Shown piece by piece: positions 36,426 through 46,204 of a stretch of DNA of 64,000 bases (its first letter is position 1; every line of letters starts with the position of its first letter). The notes beneath the pieces were generated by a model. That model worked only from the letters and a program-made list of their open reading frames with translations, was not told where the DNA came from and did no database searches. The translations under genes and the position numbers were made by a program. This DNA comes from Bryobacter aggregatus MPL3 (lineage in GTDB: Bacteria > Acidobacteriota > Terriglobia > Bryobacterales > Bryobacteraceae), in the NCBI RefSeq assembly GCF_000702445.1, contig NZ_JNIF01000004.1, positions 372,001-436,000 of the forward strand, given 5' to 3'.

Positions 36426-37406
36426 ATGTCTAAACTCAAAGTTGCCGTCGTCTATGGTGGCCGGTCTGGGGAACACGAAGTCAGCCTTCGTTCGGCCGAA
36501 TCCATCATTTCCAATCTTGATCCGGAGCGTTACGAAGTTTCCCGATTTTTGGTGACCAAGGACGGAGCCTGGAATCCTGGCCCGATCCTGCCGGCACCGG
36601 GTGCGAATCCGAACATCGACCTAGTCTTTCCAATTGTCCACGGGACCTTTGGCGAAGACGGGACGATGCAGGGCTTGTTTGAACTTGCCGATCTTCCCTA
36701 TGTCGGACCCGGCGTGCTGGGCAGCGCGACGGCGATGGACAAGGAATTTACAAAGCGGATTCTGCATGATGCCGGCGTGCCGATTGTCGATTATGTGATC
36801 CAGCGGCGCGGCGAACTGGATGCTGCCGCAATTATCGCGAAGCTGGGGCTGCCGGTGTTTGTGAAGCCGGCCAATCTGGGTTCCTCGGTTGGGATCAATA
36901 AGGCGAAGAATCTTGCAGGTTTGGAGGCTGCTCTTGAGGAGGCCGCCAGTTTCGATACGAAGGTGATTATCGAGCGGGCCGTTGCGGGCAGGGAATTCGA
37001 ATGCAGCGTGCTGGGCAATGAAGAGATGCAGGCTTCGTTCCCGTGCGAGATTCTGCCGGCGGGCGAGTTCTACGATTACGATGCAAAGTATGTTCTCGAT
37101 ACGACGCGCATCGAATTGCCGGCGAAGCTGGATGCTGCGCAAACAGCGGCGATTCGCAAGCATGCTGTCGATGCGGTGCGAGCGCTGGGTTGCGAGGGGA
37201 TGTCGCGGGTTGACTTCCTCTATGAAACCGCCACGGGGCAGTTTTACGTCAATGAAGTAAATACTTTGCCTGGCTTTACTTCCATCAGCATGTACCCCAA
37301 GATGTGGGAGCATTCCGGGATTCCTTATGCGCGGCTCCTGGACCGGCTGATCGAGCTTGCCCTCGAACGGCATGCTCGTAAGGCGGCCACCCGGTTTTAT
37401 CGATAA
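36426..37406 (+). CDS. ddl: D-alanine--D-alanine ligase
   Basis: ATP-grasp ligase of peptidoglycan precursor synthesis, 326 residues. YGGRSGEHEVSLRSAESI opens the protein; HGTFGEDGTMQGLFELADLP, VKPANLGSSVGINKA and VNEVNTLPGFTSISMYPKMW carry the substrate, ATP-lid and metal sites. A 78-base gap from rocF allows its own promoter. The next gene starts three bases after its stop. Confidence 0.95.
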   Translation: MSKLKVAVVYGGRSGEHEVSLRSAESIISNLDPERYEVSRFLVTKDGAWNPGPILPAPGANPNIDLVFPIVHGTFGEDGTMQGLFELADLPYVGPGVLGSATAMDKEFTKRILHDAGVPIVDYVIQRRGELDAAAIIAKLGLPVFVKPANLGSSVGINKAKNLAGLEAALEEAASFDTKVIIERAVAGREFECSVLGNEEMQASFPCEILPAGEFYDYDAKYVLDTTRIELPAKLDAAQTAAIRKHAVDAVRALGCEGMSRVDFLYETATGQFYVNEVNTLPGFTSISMYPKMWEHSGIPYARLLDRLIELALERHARKAATRFYR

Positions 37407-37408
37407 CA

Positions 37409-38821
37409 ATGCGACGCCTTCTGACGGCCATTCTCCCGATGGCGCTTTGCGCTCAGGAAGACCCTTCGGGGCTTGCCGAGCACATCCGCCGCTTCACGCA
37501 AGTCTACGGCCTGGTAGAGGCGAACGCGGCGGAGCCGATCAGCGCGGGGCGGGCCTTTGAAGAGGGGGCGATTCCGGCGATGCTGCGGAAGTTGGACCCG
37601 CATTCGATCTTCTTCAATAAGGATCAGTTCCAGCAACTCCGCGAGATGGAGACTTCGACGCGGAAGGGCTTTGGCACGATTGTCAGCGTGTTGCCGGGCC
37701 GGGTGATTGTGTTGCAGACCATGCCCGGGAGCCCGAGCCAGCGCGCCGGTTTGAGCGCGGGTGATGAGATCATCGCCGTCAACAACGTGGCGCTCAGCCG
37801 CTTTGATACAGAGCAGATGGTGGAGTTTCTGGCCTATTCACGGCAGAAGGACGCTCTGCTAGCGGTGCGCCGCCAGAATTTTCCGAGGCCGCTTGAGTTT
37901 GTCTTGTCACCAGCGACGCTCGATGCGCCAACCGTCGACCGGGCCTATGAACTGAAGCCGGGCATCGGCTACATTCGCGTCGCCAGCTTTGAGGATAAGA
38001 CCGGCCGCGACCTGCAGCGGGCGATTGAGAAACTGGGCGGTAAGCAACTGAAGGGGCTGGTGCTGGACTTGCGTAACAATCCGGGCGGCGTGTTTTCGTC
38101 AGCTCTTGAGGCGGCCAGCTTGTTTCTGCCTGCCGGGACAAGGCTGACCAGCATTCGCGGCCGCTCGAAGAAGGAAGAGAACATCGATGTTCCGGCAGAG
38201 AACGACCCTTACACGTTTCCTCTGGCGGTGCTGATGAATGAGAAGAGCGCGAGCGGGTCTGAGGTGGTGGCTGGGGCGTTGCAGGATCACAAGCGGGCGA
38301 CGATTGTCGGTACAACCAGTTATGGCAAGGGTCTGGTGCAGAGCGTGTTCCCGATCAGCAATGGCGATGGATTGGCGCTGACCACTGCTTATTACTACAC
38401 GCCGAAGGGCCGTTCGATCCAGCGCCGCTACGAAGGCGCCCAGATTGATCCAAACCTGAACACGGCGAAGGCGGGTATTGAGCCGGATGTCGTCCAAGGG
38501 CCGGAGCCTGGGACGCGCTTGCGTCATTTCATCGATGCGAATGGCCTCTTTGTCGCCTTTGCCACGGAGTGGCTGCAGCGGAACCCGAAGCCGCAGCCGG
38601 GCTATCGGATGCCGGCTAATACACTCGATCAGTTTCAGCAATGGCTGTCGGCTCATCAGGTGCAGCCGACGCTGGCGGAGTGGTCTGTGGACCGGGCCTG
38701 GATTGCGAATCGCCTCGAACAGGAACTGGTGAATCTGAGCCTTGGTGTGGAGAAGGGCGACGAGATTGAGGCGATTCGCGACCCGCAAATTCAGGCTGCA
38801 CTGTCCCAGATAGCTCGATAG
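37409..38821 (+). CDS. S41 family (C-terminal processing) protease with PDZ domain
   Basis: Exported serine protease, 470 residues. Short signal peptide MRRLLTAILPMALCAQ; a PDZ domain at about 90-165 (GSPSQRAGLSAGDEIIAVNN); the tail-specific protease fold with GLVLDLRNNPGGVFSSALEA, the catalytic Ser in EKSASGSEVVAG (near residue 280) and Lys in TSYGKGLVQSVFP (near 304). A C-terminal extension of about 100 residues follows. Downstream of ddl, so possibly linked to envelope maintenance. Confidence 0.9.
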   Translation: MRRLLTAILPMALCAQEDPSGLAEHIRRFTQVYGLVEANAAEPISAGRAFEEGAIPAMLRKLDPHSIFFNKDQFQQLREMETSTRKGFGTIVSVLPGRVIVLQTMPGSPSQRAGLSAGDEIIAVNNVALSRFDTEQMVEFLAYSRQKDALLAVRRQNFPRPLEFVLSPATLDAPTVDRAYELKPGIGYIRVASFEDKTGRDLQRAIEKLGGKQLKGLVLDLRNNPGGVFSSALEAASLFLPAGTRLTSIRGRSKKEENIDVPAENDPYTFPLAVLMNEKSASGSEVVAGALQDHKRATIVGTTSYGKGLVQSVFPISNGDGLALTTAYYYTPKGRSIQRRYEGAQIDPNLNTAKAGIEPDVVQGPEPGTRLRHFIDANGLFVAFATEWLQRNPKPQPGYRMPANTLDQFQQWLSAHQVQPTLAEWSVDRAWIANRLEQELVNLSLGVEKGDEIEAIRDPQIQAALSQIAR

Positions 38822-38830
38822 ACTAGGGGC

Positions 38831-40144
38831 ATGTACAGGGCCGCCTTCTTTGCCTCTCTTGCTTTGCCGCTTTTTGCCGCGACGGAGACGCCGACCTTCA
38901 CGCGGGATATTGCCCCCATCCTTTTCAACAACTGCACCAGTTGCCACCGTCCCGGTGAGATTGGCCCGATGCCCTTGACCTCTTACAAAGAAATCCGGCC
39001 TTGGGCGAAGGCGATTCAGGCTTCTGTGCAGACACGGAAGATGCCGCCCTGGCATGCCGATCCGCATTATGGGAAGTTTGCGAATGATTCGCGCTTGAAG
39101 GATTCGGATGTGGCTTTGATTACGGCTTGGGCAAAGGCCGGCGCGCCGGAAGGGGACCCGAAGTTGCTGCCTGCTTTGCCGCAGTTTGCGGAGGGTTGGC
39201 AGATTGGGAAGCCCGATGCGATCTATTCAATTCCGGAATTTACGCTGTCGAACTCCGGCTATGACGAGCAGATGAACTTTGTGGTCGAGACGAATCTGAA
39301 AGAAGACGTCTGGGTGGAGGCGATCGAGATTCGCCCAGGGAACCGGAAGGTCGTACACCATGCTCATGTGTGGCTGGAGAGTGCGACTCCTGCTGCTCCC
39401 AAGCCCAAGGCCGCTTCGACGACGCCAAGGGTCAGCTACACCATGCGTGAGGGCACCCGTGCTTTTGCGCGCCCCGATGCGCCAGTGATTGACGATGGTT
39501 GCAGTCATCCGAATGGCGGTATGTGGCCCGGTGCGAGCCCGAGTGAATTGGGTTCGATTTTAGCGAGCTTTGTGCCGGGGAAGGCTCCGGAGCAATGGCC
39601 CACTGGAATCGCGAAGAAGATTCCGGCTGGCTCAAAGCTGAAGTTTACGATCCACTACTCGAAGACGACGGGCAAGGAAGAGAAAGACATCACGAGCGTG
39701 GGGCTCCGTTTTGCGAAGCAGCCGCCGACGCAGGAGTTGCGTCGTATCGATCTACACAATACGGCGTTTTTGATTCCGGCCAATGATGAGAACCATGTGG
39801 TGACGGCCTGCTATACCTTCCAGGAAGATGCGGATGTGCTCAGCTATCTGGCCCATATGCACTATCGCGGGAAGAGCATGAAGTTTGAGGCGATCTATCC
39901 GGATGGCCGGATGGAGACGCTCATCGATATTCCGAAGTACGATTTTGAATGGCAGACCAAATACCTGAATGCGACCCCGGTGCGGATTCCGAAGGGCACG
40001 CGCATCAAGCTGACGGCGACCTTCGACAATTCGCCAAACAACCGCTACAACCCTGACCCCTCGAAGGTAATCCGGTGGGGTGACAATACCGTCGATGAGA
40101 TGATGGACGGCTGGTTTGAGTTTGTCACCCCCAAAACACAATAA
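38831..40144 (+). CDS. Exported cytochrome c-like/copper monooxygenase-like protein
   Basis: 437 residues with signal peptide (MYRAAFFASLALPLFA). The N-terminal domain binds haem covalently (FNNCTSCHRPGEIGPMPLTS: C35, C38, H39; a likely axial Met in RKMPPWHADP). The rest resembles the copper type II ascorbate-dependent monooxygenase fold, with the His pair in VVHHAHVWLES, a YLAHMHYRGKSMKFEAIY segment and EWQTKYLNATPVRIPKGTRI. This haem-plus-copper layout recurs in Acidobacteriota and Planctomycetes with unknown substrate. It converges with the DUF1552 gene with a three-base gap. Confidence 0.8.
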   Translation: MYRAAFFASLALPLFAATETPTFTRDIAPILFNNCTSCHRPGEIGPMPLTSYKEIRPWAKAIQASVQTRKMPPWHADPHYGKFANDSRLKDSDVALITAWAKAGAPEGDPKLLPALPQFAEGWQIGKPDAIYSIPEFTLSNSGYDEQMNFVVETNLKEDVWVEAIEIRPGNRKVVHHAHVWLESATPAAPKPKAASTTPRVSYTMREGTRAFARPDAPVIDDGCSHPNGGMWPGASPSELGSILASFVPGKAPEQWPTGIAKKIPAGSKLKFTIHYSKTTGKEEKDITSVGLRFAKQPPTQELRRIDLHNTAFLIPANDENHVVTACYTFQEDADVLSYLAHMHYRGKSMKFEAIYPDGRMETLIDIPKYDFEWQTKYLNATPVRIPKGTRIKLTATFDNSPNNRYNPDPSKVIRWGDNTVDEMMDGWFEFVTPKTQ

Positions 40145-40147
40145 GCG

Positions 40148-41464
40148 CTAAATGTTTTCGAGCTTTGTGGTGGCGTCTCCGAAGGCGTCTGCCTGGATTC
40201 CCATGCGGTCCATGATGGAGAGGAAGAGGCTGCAAAGCTTGCGGTTGTCGTTGCCCGCCTTGATGTAGTCGAGGGTGCGACCCGTCTTGAGGGTGCCTCC
40301 GAGACCGCCTGCGAGCACCAGCGGGAGCCGGGAGTTGTCGTGCTTGCGGCCAATCCACATATTCGAGAGGAACATCAGGCAGGAGTTGTCGAGCACGCTG
40401 CCTTCGCCTTCCTTCATGCTGTCGAGCTTGGTGGCGAGGTAGGCGAGTTGGCTCAGGTGGAAGCGGGAGATGCGCTCGTAGCCTTCCGATGTGTTGTCGT
40501 GCGAGGCGGAATGATGGCCGTCCTTGACGCCCAGGAAGGGATAGTACATCGCGGACAGATCGCGGGCGAGTAGCAGGCTGGCGACGCGGGTCTTATCAGT
40601 TTGGAAGGCAATGGCAATGATGTCGCACATCAGCCGGGCGTGGTCGCGCAGATCCTCAGGCAGCCCGTTGGCGGGGCGGTCCATCGAGAAGACCGGACGG
40701 TTCTTTTGCTTGGCCAGATCTTCGGCGCTGTCCTTGCTCTTGCGCATGCTGTCGACGCGCTTTTCCACCTCGCGAACGCTGGTGAGGTATTCGTCGAGCT
40801 TTGCCTTGTCGTTGGCGCTGATGCTGCGACCCAGGCTATTGGCGTCGTCCATGACGCGGTCGAGGATGCTCATGTTGCGCAGGCTGCCGCGGTTCTCAAA
40901 GAGGTTGTCCCAGGCGAGCGACGGGTAGACCTCATTCGGCACCGGCGAGTCGGGCGTTTGCCAGGAGATGTGTGAGCTGTAGGCCATCGAGAAGTTGGTC
41001 TCGTGGTAGCCGGTCATCGGTTGTTCGCAGGCAAGGACGATGCTTTGTTGCGCTGTCTCCTGGCCGACTTTGTTGGCGATCAACTGGTCGACGGTGATGC
41101 CGGCCTTGATGATGGCGCCCTTCTGGATGACGGCGCCTGAGAGCAGCGCGCCAGTTTGCGCAGGGTGGATGCCTTGGCCCGTGGCCCGCTTCTGGAAGAG
41201 CCCGTGGACGACGTTGATCTTGTGCTTGAGCGGTTCGAGCGGCTCGAGCGTCTTGCTGAGCTTCATGTCCGCGCCGTTGCCTTCGGCGCCCCAATGGTCC
41301 TCATTGACGCCATTGCCCATGAAGAGAACGCCGAAGCGTTTGGGGAACTTCGTTGTGTCCGCAAAGCAGGGGAGCGATTCCATCCAGGGAAGCGCCATAC
41401 TGACTCCGGCGCCACGTAGCAGCGTCCGGCGGGACCACGATCTATTTCTGGGCATTAGAAGCAC
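40148..41464 (-). CDS. Tat-exported DUF1552 protein
   Basis: 438 residues. A twin-arginine signal (SWSRRTLLRGAGVSMALPW) is followed by the DUF1552 domain: PKRFGVLFMGNGVNEDHWGA, IHPAQTGALLSGA, GYHETNFSMAYSSHISW, SVREVEKRVDSMRKS and MLFLSNMWIGRKHDNS-like stretches. The domain belongs to the alkaline-phosphatase-like/DUF1501 neighbourhood and has no known reaction. It overlaps the DUF1592 gene by 23 bases and is almost always paired with such a gene. A second possible start is at 41455. Confidence 0.88.
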   Translation of the reverse strand: MLLMPRNRSWSRRTLLRGAGVSMALPWMESLPCFADTTKFPKRFGVLFMGNGVNEDHWGAEGNGADMKLSKTLEPLEPLKHKINVVHGLFQKRATGQGIHPAQTGALLSGAVIQKGAIIKAGITVDQLIANKVGQETAQQSIVLACEQPMTGYHETNFSMAYSSHISWQTPDSPVPNEVYPSLAWDNLFENRGSLRNMSILDRVMDDANSLGRSISANDKAKLDEYLTSVREVEKRVDSMRKSKDSAEDLAKQKNRPVFSMDRPANGLPEDLRDHARLMCDIIAIAFQTDKTRVASLLLARDLSAMYYPFLGVKDGHHSASHDNTSEGYERISRFHLSQLAYLATKLDSMKEGEGSVLDNSCLMFLSNMWIGRKHDNSRLPLVLAGGLGGTLKTGRTLDYIKAGNDNRKLCSLFLSIMDRMGIQADAFGDATTKLENI

Positions 41465-44405
41465 CTTTCTGTTCGCTTTGTCGATTTAAAAACTGGGTAC
41501 TCGTCACAATCGTATCTACCAGGGCGGAGAAACGATAGCCCCCCGCAATCAGCTTGGCGCTCATCCGTTCGACGAGCGGCTCGTCGGAAAGCAGCAGCGA
41601 CCGTCCAAGAGAGTAGGCGAGCAACTTGCGGCTGAGGTTATCTACAAAATCCTTCTCCCGATTTTCTTTGATGTAGCTTTGCACGCCATCAACGCCGGAT
41701 TTCTTCGCGCCGTTCGGGTAGATGGCCTCCGTGTTGACGGGCCTTCCGCCAAGATCGTTGGTGCGCCGTTCTCCGACAGGGCCGTAGTTTTCAAAGGCCA
41801 GGCCGAAGGAATCAAAGCGCGCGTGGCAAGCAGCGCAACTCGCGTTTTCGCGATGCTTGGCGAGCATCTCGCGCAAGGGTAAATCGGACTTGGCCTCGTC
41901 GCCCGGAAGCTCGGGGACATTGGCGGGCGGTGGCGGAATCACTTCGCCAAGCACGCGCCGCACGACCCAGTAGCCACGCTTCACCGGACTGGTGCGGAGG
42001 CCTGGGGAACTCTGCGTGAGAAACACAGACATGGGCAGCAGACCGCCACGCCCGTAGGGGCTCGCGTCATCGATGCGGGTCCAATCTTTCACTTCGGGCA
42101 TGCCGTAGTGCTTGGCGAGCACGGGGTTGACGAAGGTATGTTTGCCGTAGATGAGATCAAGAACCGACTTGTCGTTGCGAACGACGTCGTCAAGAAAGCG
42201 GACCGGCTCCTCGAACATTGCTTCGCGCAGTTCATTGTTGAAGCTGGGGAAGCGTTGGCGGTCGACGGCGTTGTGTTCTTCAAAGCGCCGGAAGTCGAGC
42301 CAGTTGCCCGCAAACTCGGTGGAGAGGCCGCGCGCTTTTTCGTCCTTCAGCATGCGGTGCGCCTGGGCCATCAGCACCTCGGGTCGATGCAGATCCCCTT
42401 TGGCGGCATGGGACAAGAGCGTTTCGTCAGGCATGCTGGACCACAGGAAGTAGCTGAGGCGGCTGGCGAGCGCGTAGTCCGAAAGCGGCACGCCGGTGAC
42501 TGCATTCGTGGGGCGGGCGCCTGCGCTGCTGAGGTCGATGCGGTAGGAAAACTTCGGCGACATCAGGACGCTGACGATCGAGTCGCGAATTGCTTCCTCG
42601 TGTGTCAGGCCATCCTTTTTGCGCAGGGACGCATAGTAGCCAGAAACGCTCTCTCGCTCTTTGACGGTGAGGGGCCTGCGATAGGCGCGCGCGGCAAAGG
42701 CAAGCAGGGCTTCGACGTGCTTCGGTTCGGCCTCGACACGCATCCGCTCGATGCGGCGGATGGAGTCGTCAACGCGTTTGAAGTGGTCGCGAATCGCTTC
42801 CATAGCAATGGGATTGTTGCTGGCCTCAGCCTTGGCGAGATAGGCATCGCGCAGGCCGAAGATAACCGGTGATGCGACGACTGCGGCGTCGCTGGGGCGC
42901 GCCGTACCGCTCTCGCGTCCGTTGCCCAACACCTCGCCGCTCTGGTTGAAGAAGTACTGCACCCAGGTGCGGGTCGTGTAGTCGCCGATGTACTCGAACT
43001 CGTCCCAGAGACGGTCGAGCTCCTTCTTGCCGCGTTCGTCGAGGATCAGCTCCATGAGCGGGGTGTCGTCGCGGAAATAGCCCATCACGTTGTGATAGCC
43101 GGCGCTGAGGAGACGGCCTTTGTCTTGTGAGTCGTCGGGGAAGAAACGGCCCCGCTCGCGCACGTAGAAGACGTCGGGGAAGACGGAACTCAGCTTCTCA
43201 AAGGCAGCCTCATAATTGGCGCGCTGGCCTGTGGGGATGATCAGGCTGGACTCGCCGACCCGTGCTTTGGCCATCAGGGCGGCGGCGCGGATGGCCGATT
43301 CCTGGCCGAGCCCGGGGTAGCGCGGAATGACCGGCGCTTCCAGTGGCGGATCGGTATCCATGCGCAAGGCGGCGCGATCGAAATCGCGGCGGTGAGAAGC
43401 GAAGGCGCGCAGCTTCCAGTTCATGATCGGCTGTGAGGTAGGGCTCAGGCCCTTGACCGGCGGGGCGGCGAACTCCATGGCGGTGAGCTTGCGGAGCTTC
43501 ACCACGTAGTCGCGCATTTCAACACAGCGGGCGCGAACGGCATCGGGTGGCATCGTTCTCCACATCGTGCGCAGCTTGGCGATCGGGCCTGCTTCCGTGG
43601 TGCGGCCTTCGAGCAAGTCCCAGATCATCGGCAGATATTTCTGGCTTAGCTTCGCATCCGTTGCGATTTTCGCCAGGCTTAAAGTGGGCTGCTGCTTGTG
43701 GCGCCAGGCTGCTTCAAAGTAGTCGGCATAGTCGGTGGGTTGGCGGGCGTAGAAATCGACAATGCGCTTGATCGCGTACTTCTCCCGATCGGTTTCGACC
43801 AGCATCGGATGCGGAGCGAAGTCGAAGCCGTCGGGGGTGAGCACCATGTGGTTGGCGACTTCGCGAGCGGCCTGCAAGTACTTGTTCAGCAGAGAGGGCG
43901 ACATCGTCAAGGACTCGCCCGAGTTGTCGAAGCCGGCGGGATTCGCAGGGTCGACGGGGAACTCGCGCGTGGGCCGGATGTCGGCTCCGGTCAAATCGCG
44001 AATCGTGTCGTTGTATTCCGCGTTGCTGAGGCGGCGGGCAAGGACGATGCCGGGGTCGCCCGCGCGCTTCTGCGCCTCACTCTTGCGCATGGAGTCAATC
44101 CACTGGACCAGTTCGCGGCGCTCGGTATCGGTGGGCTGGGGCGTGCCCTTGGGAGGCATCTCCTTGGCCGCGACACGCTCCATGACGGTGTTCCAATGCG
44201 CGTAGTCCTTGACGACGGAGGCTGTGTTGGTATAGGGCCGAAGATCGAATTGCGCGGCTGGTGCTGTGCCGCCGTGGCACCCGGCGCAATAACGGTTGAC
44301 GATGGGGCGAACGGTGCCCGTAAAACGGCGATCCAAATCAGAAGCTGCATTCTGAGCTGAACCAACGGAAATCAAGGAAAAAAAGACAAAGACGCTACGT
44401 CGCAT
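41442..44405 (-). CDS. DUF1592 domain protein with cytochrome c-like N-terminus
   Basis: 987 residues, exported (MRRSVFVFFSLISVGSAQ). The N-terminus has one haem site CAGCH (C40, C43, H44) of the Planctomycete cytochrome C type, then MPPKGTPQPTD. The following domains match the DUF1587-DUF1595-DUF1592-DUF1588-DUF1585 series: RRLSNAEYNDTIRDLTGADI, AFAARAYRRPLTVKERESV, ASRLSYFLWSSMPDETLLSH, GKHTFVNPVLAKHYGMPEV, and HRENASCAACHARFDSFGLA with a second CAACH haem site. Function unknown; thought to act with the DUF1552 partner that overlaps its 3' end. Confidence 0.9.
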   Translation of the reverse strand: MRRSVFVFFSLISVGSAQNAASDLDRRFTGTVRPIVNRYCAGCHGGTAPAAQFDLRPYTNTASVVKDYAHWNTVMERVAAKEMPPKGTPQPTDTERRELVQWIDSMRKSEAQKRAGDPGIVLARRLSNAEYNDTIRDLTGADIRPTREFPVDPANPAGFDNSGESLTMSPSLLNKYLQAAREVANHMVLTPDGFDFAPHPMLVETDREKYAIKRIVDFYARQPTDYADYFEAAWRHKQQPTLSLAKIATDAKLSQKYLPMIWDLLEGRTTEAGPIAKLRTMWRTMPPDAVRARCVEMRDYVVKLRKLTAMEFAAPPVKGLSPTSQPIMNWKLRAFASHRRDFDRAALRMDTDPPLEAPVIPRYPGLGQESAIRAAALMAKARVGESSLIIPTGQRANYEAAFEKLSSVFPDVFYVRERGRFFPDDSQDKGRLLSAGYHNVMGYFRDDTPLMELILDERGKKELDRLWDEFEYIGDYTTRTWVQYFFNQSGEVLGNGRESGTARPSDAAVVASPVIFGLRDAYLAKAEASNNPIAMEAIRDHFKRVDDSIRRIERMRVEAEPKHVEALLAFAARAYRRPLTVKERESVSGYYASLRKKDGLTHEEAIRDSIVSVLMSPKFSYRIDLSSAGARPTNAVTGVPLSDYALASRLSYFLWSSMPDETLLSHAAKGDLHRPEVLMAQAHRMLKDEKARGLSTEFAGNWLDFRRFEEHNAVDRQRFPSFNNELREAMFEEPVRFLDDVVRNDKSVLDLIYGKHTFVNPVLAKHYGMPEVKDWTRIDDASPYGRGGLLPMSVFLTQSSPGLRTSPVKRGYWVVRRVLGEVIPPPPANVPELPGDEAKSDLPLREMLAKHRENASCAACHARFDSFGLAFENYGPVGERRTNDLGGRPVNTEAIYPNGAKKSGVDGVQSYIKENREKDFVDNLSRKLLAYSLGRSLLLSDEPLVERMSAKLIAGGYRFSALVDTIVTSTQFLNRQSEQKGASNAQK

Positions 44406-44438
44406 GAACCTGCGATGAGCCTATCATAGCCGCGGCAT

Positions 44439-46160
44439 TTACCGGAATAAATTGGTCTTGGCCAGATCGATTACTTCGTCACCGCGTCCATTCATGACGG
44501 CCTTCAGCAGGTAAAGGCTGAAGCCCAGTGCGTTTTCGAGCGTGATGGTCGGGGGCATCGAAAGCTCTTGGCGGTTGACGGCGACATCGAGCAGCGCGGG
44601 CCCGTTGTGCTGCAGAATCTGTTGCAATGCGGGGCCTAATTCTTCTGGTTTGGTCACCCGGATTCCCAATATTCCCGCGGATCCGGCGAGGGTGGCGAAA
44701 TCAGGATTGTCCAGGCTGACACCGAAATCGATCAATCCTCCCGCCTTCATTTCAAGCTCCACAAAGCCCAAGGAGCTGTTGTTGAACACAATCACTTTGA
44801 CGGGCAGCTTCAACTGGTGCAAGGTGAGCAGATCACCGAGCAGCATCGCCAGGCCGCCATCTCCAGACAGACTGATGACCTGCCTGCCGGGGAAGGCCGA
44901 TTGCGCGCCGATGCATTGCGGCATTGCGTTTGCCATTGACCCATGGGTGAAGGAGCCGAGCAGACGGCGCTTGCCGTTCATGTGCAGGTAACGCGCGGCC
45001 CATACGGAAGGAGTGCCGACGTCACAACTGAAGATTGCATCGTCAGCCGCCATCTCGTTGACGATGCGGGCAAGGTATTGCGGGTGGATGGGCGTGCGGC
45101 CGGGCTCGCCAACCGCCAGGTCATCGAGGCCCTTGCGAGCGTTCTTGTAATGGTTGAGACAGGCGTCGAGATAGCTGCGGCTGGTTTTGGGGTTGAGCTT
45201 GGGCAGCAGCGCTTCGATGGTCTCCTTGACGCCGCCAATGAGGCCGAGCTGCACGGGGGCCCGGCGGCCGATCTGCTCCCCTCGGATGTCTACCTGAATG
45301 ATGGGTACATCCTTGGGGTAGAACTGGCGATAGGGGAAGTCTGTGCCGAGCATCAGCAACAAGTCGCAACTCATCATCGCTGCATAGCCAGAGGAGAAGC
45401 CGAGCAGGCCCGTCATGCCGACATCGAAGGGATTGTCGTATTCAATGAACTCTTTGCCACGTAGCGCGTGCACGACTGGCGCCTGGAGTTGTCCGGCAAT
45501 GGCGAGAAGTTGGGCATGCGCGCCTTCGCAACCGGCGCCGCCGAGGATGGTGACCTTCTGTGCGGCGTTGAGGAGCTTCGCTGCTTTCTCGAGGTCGGTG
45601 GGAGAGGGGATGGTGGTGGATTGGGACTGGAGGATTGCCAGTGGCAGCGCAGGATTCTTGCAGGCGCCGAAGGCGACGTCGCCGGGGATCACGACCACCG
45701 CGACGCCGCGCTTGGTGAGGGCAGTGCGCATAGCAATGCCGAGGATTCTCGGCAAGCTGGAGGACTCTGTGACCAGCTCGCAGTAGTGGCTGCAATCCTT
45801 GAAGAGCTGCTCGGGATGGGTTTCCTGGAAGTAGCCACTGCCAAGTTCTGCGCTGGGAATCTGTGCTGCGATCGCCAGGACCGGCACGCGGCTGCGGTGG
45901 CAATCGTAGAGTCCATTGATGAGGTGCAGGTTGCCGGGCCCACAACTACCGGCACAGACCGCGAGTTGCCGGGTGAGGTGCGCGTCTGCTCCGGCGGCGA
46001 AGGCTGCCACTTCTTCATGCCGCACATGGAGCCAATCAATCTTGCCTGACTTGCGAATGGAATCGGTGATTCCATTCAGCGAGTCTCCGACCAGGCCGTA
46101 GACCCGCTGGACTCCGGCCTCAATCAACATTTCGACTAAGACATCCGCCGCGTTCGCCAT
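44439..46160 (-). CDS. poxB: Pyruvate dehydrogenase (quinone)/pyruvate oxidase
   Basis: Thiamine-diphosphate and FAD flavoenzyme that decarboxylates pyruvate to acetate and passes electrons to quinone. Seen: the ThDP-activating Glu in RHEEVAAF, CGPGNLHLINGLYDCHRS, the FAD domain, and the ThDP/Mg site in SGDGGLAMLLGDLLTLHQLK to FNNSSLGFVELE. The C-terminus ends GFSLYLLKAVMNGRGDEVID then LAKTNLFR, matching the amphipathic membrane-binding tail of E. coli PoxB, so membrane association and lipid activation are likely. ATG at 46160 preferred over a GTG two codons upstream. It follows a TPR gene by about 44 bases. Confidence 0.92.
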   Translation of the reverse strand: MANAADVLVEMLIEAGVQRVYGLVGDSLNGITDSIRKSGKIDWLHVRHEEVAAFAAGADAHLTRQLAVCAGSCGPGNLHLINGLYDCHRSRVPVLAIAAQIPSAELGSGYFQETHPEQLFKDCSHYCELVTESSSLPRILGIAMRTALTKRGVAVVVIPGDVAFGACKNPALPLAILQSQSTTIPSPTDLEKAAKLLNAAQKVTILGGAGCEGAHAQLLAIAGQLQAPVVHALRGKEFIEYDNPFDVGMTGLLGFSSGYAAMMSCDLLLMLGTDFPYRQFYPKDVPIIQVDIRGEQIGRRAPVQLGLIGGVKETIEALLPKLNPKTSRSYLDACLNHYKNARKGLDDLAVGEPGRTPIHPQYLARIVNEMAADDAIFSCDVGTPSVWAARYLHMNGKRRLLGSFTHGSMANAMPQCIGAQSAFPGRQVISLSGDGGLAMLLGDLLTLHQLKLPVKVIVFNNSSLGFVELEMKAGGLIDFGVSLDNPDFATLAGSAGILGIRVTKPEELGPALQQILQHNGPALLDVAVNRQELSMPPTITLENALGFSLYLLKAVMNGRGDEVIDLAKTNLFR

Positions 46161-46204
46161 ATCCACATAGAGTGGGGCGGGAAATCAGTTGTTACCTTGC
46201 CGGG

